From positions 62,001-126,000 of the forward strand of contig CAWUCF010000033.1 of the NCBI GenBank assembly GCA_963920575.1: a stretch of 64,000 nt of DNA. Reading direction: 5' to 3'. A model generated the notes under the pieces. That model searched no databases and had not been told where the DNA came from. It saw only the letters and a list, made by a program, of their open reading frames with translations. The DNA is from Narthecium ossifragum (lineage: Eukaryota; Streptophyta; Magnoliopsida; Dioscoreales; Nartheciaceae). Position 1 is the first letter of the stretch, and every line of letters begins with the position of its first letter. Made by a program: the position numbers and the translations under genes. Positions 59,591 through 64,000 of the stretch are shown here, piece after piece.

Positions 59591-59895
59591 GATCGATCCT
59601 CACCAAGGGAAGGATCGATCATCCAAGCAACAGTGAGCTTCCCTCGCTGTCGAGCCAAAGAAGATCGATCATTCCTCCCAGGGAGATCGATCTCTTTGGT
59701 GACAGAGGGCACCCTTCCAGTCGCACCAGGGAAGATCGATCCTTCCTCCCAGGAAGATCGATCATTCTCGGGACGAAGGGTAACCATGCTTACCCAGGCC
59801 CCATGATCGATCTCCTCCCATAAAAAGATCGATCATGTGTTGGGCGCAGCAAGCCCACACCAGAGGACCGATCCTTCCTCCTAGAAGGATCGATC
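59591..59895. repeat. GATCGATC-centred repeat cluster, first part
   Basis: Nine copies of the palindrome GATCGATC at 59591, 59613, 59663, 59685, 59734, 59756, 59805, 59827 and 59888, plus a GACCGATCC variant at ~59865. They often come as pairs about 22 bp apart, with (C/T)CCTCCCAGG(G/A) spacers. Not an ORF. Confidence 0.9.
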
Positions 59896-60195
59896 ACCCA
59901 AGGATGGGTTCCGGCATGCTTTCGGCCGGAGAACCGCCGGAAAACACAACCAAACCCCACCAAACTTGGTGGGTTGGTAGATCTGAGTACAACGAGGCTA
60001 CTCAAGGCCTCAAAACCGGGAAATAACAACTCCACAAGGAGATCTAAGCAAAACAAAACCCGGATACAAAACCCTCTAACAGCCGGAGTTTAGAAGAAGA
60101 CCCTACCTCCTCAGAGCAGCTTCGATCCACGAAGACTAGCCACGGATCTTCCTCGCCTCGCCACGAACCCAACGAGCCTTCAAGCTCCAGGAGAG

Positions 60196-60380
60196 GTGGC
60201 CGGAGGAGGAAGAACGGAGGAGAGAAAGGAGCGGTCGGAACAGGGGAAGAAGCAGAGCATTCGCGGGAAAGAAGAAGAAGAGGGGAAGGAAGGAGGGGGA
60301 GGGGAAGGGGGTAAGGCCGGGGAAAGCCGGAGAAACCGCGGGAAAGGCAAAGGAGGGGAGCAAAAGTCTCCCCTCCCCTG
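60196..60380. repeat. Purine-rich low-complexity stretch in the solo LTR
   Basis: GGAGGAGGAAGAACGGAGG-like sequence followed by GAAGAAGAAGAGGGGAAGG. Simple composition; the ORFs on either strand are artefacts of it. It may be a leader or regulatory part of the LTR, which cannot be decided here. Confidence 0.7.
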
Positions 60381-60452
60381 ACAGGGGAAGCGACGGCCAC
60401 CGCGGTGGCCGTCCTTCGAAAGCTACCGACAAAGACTTCCAGGCACATGTAG

Positions 60453-60524
60453 GATCGATCATCCTTGCATGCATGATCGATCCTGCTAGCAACAGGATCG
60501 ATCTTCACCCCAAGGTGATCGATC
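60453..60524. repeat. GATCGATC-centred repeat cluster, second part
   Basis: Four more GATCGATC palindromes at 60453, 60475, 60496 and 60517, spaced 21-22 bp apart, near the right end of the solo LTR. Confidence 0.9.
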
Positions 60525-60735
60525 TTCTGTGCACTGAAAGGCAAACTTGGGCTGGGACTCGGGCCCAAGCCCAGAACCCACAACCTCGGGTCCACCTAAC
60601 CTTTCTAACAAACACAACCATCAAGCAAGGCCTGTGTGTGCACAGCCAGTGTGAAAACGACCGCCAAGGCGCAATTTCCCAAATTGCCCTTGGGGTAAAC
60701 AACAAGCCGAAGGGATGGAGGGACGGGTCCTCACA

Positions 60736-61049
60736 CCTCCCGTACGCCCCTGGCCACCGGATCGGGCACGTCGAATCCCCGGACGCTCAGCCAGCAAAAT
60801 AGCAAGCTTTAACCTTTTATCTTTTTGTCTTTTCCTACACTTTTTGATATTAGGCCTTGCTAATTTTTTTTCTTATTTCTCATTCATCTTTTTGCTGAAT
60901 ATCATCCCAGGCAGGCCTCCTCGAATCCTCTGGCCACCGGATCGGGCACGTCGAATCCCCGGATCCTCAGCCTACAAAATAGCAAGCTTTTACTTTTTAC
61001 CTTTTGCCTTTTCCTTCACTTTTTGATACTAGGACTTGGTAATTTTTAT
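60736..61049. repeat. Satellite continuing after the solo LTR
   Basis: It starts with the right CCTCC duplication and finishes the split monomer, followed by one more GGATCGGGCACG-type monomer. It ends at an abrupt junction at ~61049, where GGTAATTTTTA joins TCGAAGCCCC. Confidence 0.88.
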
Positions 61050-64000
61050 CGAAGCCCCTGGCCACCGGATCGAGCACGTCGAATCCCCGGATCCTCAGCC
61101 TCCAAAATAGCAAACTTTTTCCTTTTACATTTTTTGCCTTTTCCTTCACTTTTTAATACTAGGCCTTGCTAATTTTTTTTCTTATTTCTCATTCATTTTT
61201 TTGCTGAATATCATCCCAGGTAGGCCTACTCGAAGCTCTTGGCACCGAAACGGGCACGTCGAATACTCAGATCCTCAGCCTCCAAAATAGCAAGCTTTTA
61301 CATTTTACCTTTTTTGCCTTTTCCTTCACATTTTGATACTAGGCCTTGCTAATTTTTTTCTCTTTTTCTCATTCATCTTTTTGCTGAATTTCATCCCAGG
61401 CAGGCCTCATCGAAGCCCCTGGCCACCGGATCGAGCACGTCGAATCCCCGGATCCTCAACCTCCAAAATAGCAAGCTTTTACCTTTTACCTTTTTGCCTT
61501 TTCCTTCAATTTTTAATACTAGGCCTTTCTTATTTTTTTTCTTATTTCTCATTCATTATTTTGCTGAATATCATCCCAGGCAGGCCTACTCGAAGCCCCT
61601 GGCCACCGGATCGAGCACGTCGAATTCCCGGATCCTCAGCCTCCAAAATAGCAAGCTTTTACCTTTTACCTTTTTTGCCTTTTCCTTCACTTTTTAATAC
61701 TAGGCCTTGCTAATTTTTTTCTTATTTCTCATTCAATTTTTTGCTGAATATCATCCCAGGTAGGCCTTCTCGAAGCTCTTGGCAACCAAATCGGGCACGT
61801 CGAATCCTCAGATGCTCAGATCCTCAGCCTCCAAAATAGCAAGCTTTTACCTTTTACCTTTTTTGCCTTTTCCTTCACTTTTTGATACTAGGCCTTGCTA
61901 ATTTTTTTCCCTTTTTCTCATTCATCTTTTTGCTAAATATCATCCCAGGCAGGCCTCTTCGAAGCCCTTGGCCAACGGATCGAGCACGTAGAATCCCCGG
62001 ATCCTCAGCGTCCAAAATAGCAAGTTTTTACCTTTTACCTTTTTTGCCTTTTCCTTCACTTTTTCATACTGGGCCTTACTAATTTTTTTTCTTATTTCTC
62101 ATTCATTTTTTTCCAGAATATCATCCCAGTCAGCCCTTCTCGAAGCCCCTGGCAACCGGATCGAGCACGACGAATCCCCGGATCCTCAGCCTCCAAAATA
62201 GCAAGCTTTTACCTTTTACCTTTTTTGCCTTTTCCTTCACTTTTTAATACTAGGCCTTACTAATTTTTTTTCTTATTTCTCATTCATTTCTTTACTGAAT
62301 ATCATCCCAAGTAGGCCTCCTCGAAGCTTTTGGCGACCGAATCGGGCACGTCGAATCCTCAGATCCTCAGCCTCCAAAATAGCAAGCTTTTACCTTTTAC
62401 CTTTTTAGCATTTTCCTTCACTTTTTGATAGTAGGCCTTGCTAATTTTTTTTCCTTTTTCTCATTCAGCTTTTTGCCGAATATCATCCCAGGCAGGCCTC
62501 CTCGAAGCCCCTGGCCACCGGATCGAGCACGTCGAATCCCCGGATCCTCAGCCATCAAAATATCAAGCTTTTACCTTTTATCTTTTTTGCCTTTTCCTTC
62601 ACTTTTTCATATTAGGCCTTGCTAATGTTTTTTCTTATTTCTCATTCATTTTTTTGCGGAATATCATCCCAGGCAGGCCTCCTCGAAGTCCGTTGCCATC
62701 GGATCGAGCATGTCGAATCCCCGGATCCTCAGCCTCCAAAATAGCAAGGTTTTACCTTTTACCTTTTTTGTCTTTTCCTTCACTTTTTATTACTATGCAT
62801 TGCTAATTTTTTTTTCTTATTTCTAATTCGTTTTTTTACCGAATATCATCCCAGGTAGGCCTCCTCGAATCTCTTGGCGACCGAATCGGGCACGTCGAAT
62901 TCTCAGATCCTCAGCCTCCAAAATATCAAACTTTTACCTTTTACCTTTTTTGCCTTTTCCTTCACATTTTGATACTAGGCCTTGCTAATTTTTTTCCCTT
63001 TTTCTCATTCATCTTTTTGCTGAATATCATCCCAGGCAGGCCTCCTCGAAGCCCCTGGCCACCGGATCGAGCACGTCGAATCCCCGGATCCTCAGCCTCC
63101 AAAATAGCAAGCTTTTACCTTTTACCTTTTTGCCTTTTCCTTCACTTTTTAATACTAGGCCTTGCTAATTTTTTTTCTTATTTCTCATTCATTTTTTTGC
63201 TGAATATCATCCCTGGCCGGCCTCCTCGAAGCCCCTGGCCACCGGATCGAGCACGTCGAATCCCCGGATCCTCAGCCTCCAAAATAGCAAGCTTTTACCT
63301 TTTACTTTTTTTGCCTTTTCCTTCACTTTTTAATACTAGACTTTGCTAATTTTTTTTCTTATTTCTCATTCTTTTTTTTGCTGAATATCATCCCAGGCAG
63401 GCCTCCTCGAAGCCCCTGGCCACTGGATCGAGCACGTCGAATCCCCGGATCCCCAGCCTCCAAAATAGCAAACTTTTACCTTTTCCTTCACTTTTTAATT
63501 CTAGGCCTTGCTAATTTTTTTTTTTATTTCTCATTCATTTTTTTGCTGAATATCATCCCAGGTAGGCCTCCTCGAAGCTCTTGGCACCGAATCGAGCACG
63601 TCGAATCCCTGGATCCTCAGCCTCCAAAATAGCAAGCTTTTACCTTTTACATTTTTGCCTTTTCCTTCCCTTTTTAATACTCGGCCATGCTAATTTTTTT
63701 TCTTATTTCTCATTCATTTTTTTGCTGAATATCATCCCAGGCAGGCCTCATCGAAGCCCCTGGCCACCGGATCGAGCACGTCGAATCCCTGGATCCTCAG
63801 CCTCCAAAATAGCAAGCTTTTACCTTTTACATTTTTGCCTTTTCCTTCCCTTTTTAATACTCGGCCATGCTAATTTTTTTTCTTATTTCTCATTCATTTT
63901 TTTGCTGAATATCATCCCAGGCAGGCCTCCTCGAAGCCCCTGGCCAGTGGATCGAGCACGTCGAATCCCCGGATCCTCAGCCTCCAAAATAGCAAGCTTT
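61050..64000. repeat. 181-bp satellite array, right block
   Basis: About 16 monomers, mainly of the GGATCGAGCACG / TTTTTAATAC type that dominates the left block, mixed with GAATCGGGCACG ones. Two adjacent monomers near 63639 and 63819 share TTCCTTCCCT and CTCGGCCATGC and are nearly identical (180 bp apart). A 10-bp duplication (CAGATGCTCAGATCC) occurs near 61808. The array runs off the window edge. Confidence 0.93.

Larger units (their letters stand above)
58518..60735. mobile_element. Solo LTR (2218 bp) inserted in the satellite
   Basis: The insertion begins TGTCGCGCCCCGACC and ends GGACGGGTCCTCACA, i.e. TG...CA, and is flanked by CCTCC direct repeats. Removing it restores a normal monomer with one mismatch. 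No gag/pol, polypurine tract or second LTR is seen, so a solo LTR is the simplest reading; a short non-autonomous element is the alternative. The sequence is GC-richer than its surroundings. The orientation and superfamily are undetermined. Short ORFs in it have no recognisable domain. Confidence 0.85.

Noticed and set aside
60044..60595. 183-codon minus-strand ORF in the solo LTR
   Set aside because: Its composition (Pro/Ser/Leu runs) follows the purine-rich stretch and the GATCGATC repeats; no known domain.

Overview
This window is plant nuclear DNA from satellite heterochromatin. The evidence is a tandem array of a ~181-bp satellite on both flanks, a CACTA (En/Spm) DNA transposon, a Ty3/gypsy element of the Tat type (two RNase H domains and an antisense gene), spliced GT-AG genes, and a plant mobile domain and a plant LRR receptor-kinase fragment. 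The species cannot be named from sequence alone. A flowering plant is likely, probably a eudicot. Nothing bacterial is present: no operons, RBS, CRISPR or tRNA/rRNA genes were seen.

Layout. (1) 1-25238: satellite array. From 1 to ~16985 it is a higher-order repeat (HOR) with a 2897-bp period, i.e. 16 monomers. Divergent monomers follow to ~20560, then a ~2.0-kb block of 11 monomers that is tandemly duplicated (the second copy has 12), then a short tail. (2) 25239-36640: a CACTA transposon whose right end is intact and whose left end is missing. It carries a TNP2-type transposase broken by two TGA codons, a six-exon second gene (Ptta/TNPA type) that reads through, four captured LRR-kinase exons on the opposite strand, subterminal TTGTCACT-type motif clusters at both ends and a purine-rich minisatellite. 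(3) 36641-47383: the 3' part of a Tat-type LTR retrotransposon: Gag-PR linker, protease, RT, two RNase H domains, integrase, an antisense five-exon gene (plant mobile domain plus coiled coil), polypurine tract and a complete 1241-bp 3' LTR. Its 5' LTR and gag are absent. (4) 47384-58517: satellite again, mostly divergent monomers, ending in a six-monomer HOR (~1083 bp). (5) 58518-60735: a 2218-bp solo-LTR-like insertion with a CCTCC target duplication. (6) 60736-64000: satellite, with an abrupt subfamily switch at ~61049.

Likely history (inference). A satellite array received a Tat retrotransposon. A CACTA element then inserted into its gag-protease region. A single deletion probably removed the retrotransposon 5' LTR and gag, the left tip of the CACTA and a piece of a monomer. 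Genes have since decayed mainly through TGA/TAG codons. The satellite kept evolving by unequal exchange, giving at least three independent larger-scale repeats of different period (16-mer, 11/12-mer, 6-mer). Most short ORFs in the satellite are by-products of the repeat and are not annotated as genes. The most notable content is the multi-scale satellite structure and the gene-bearing transposon nest. I did not find a clearly new functional system.
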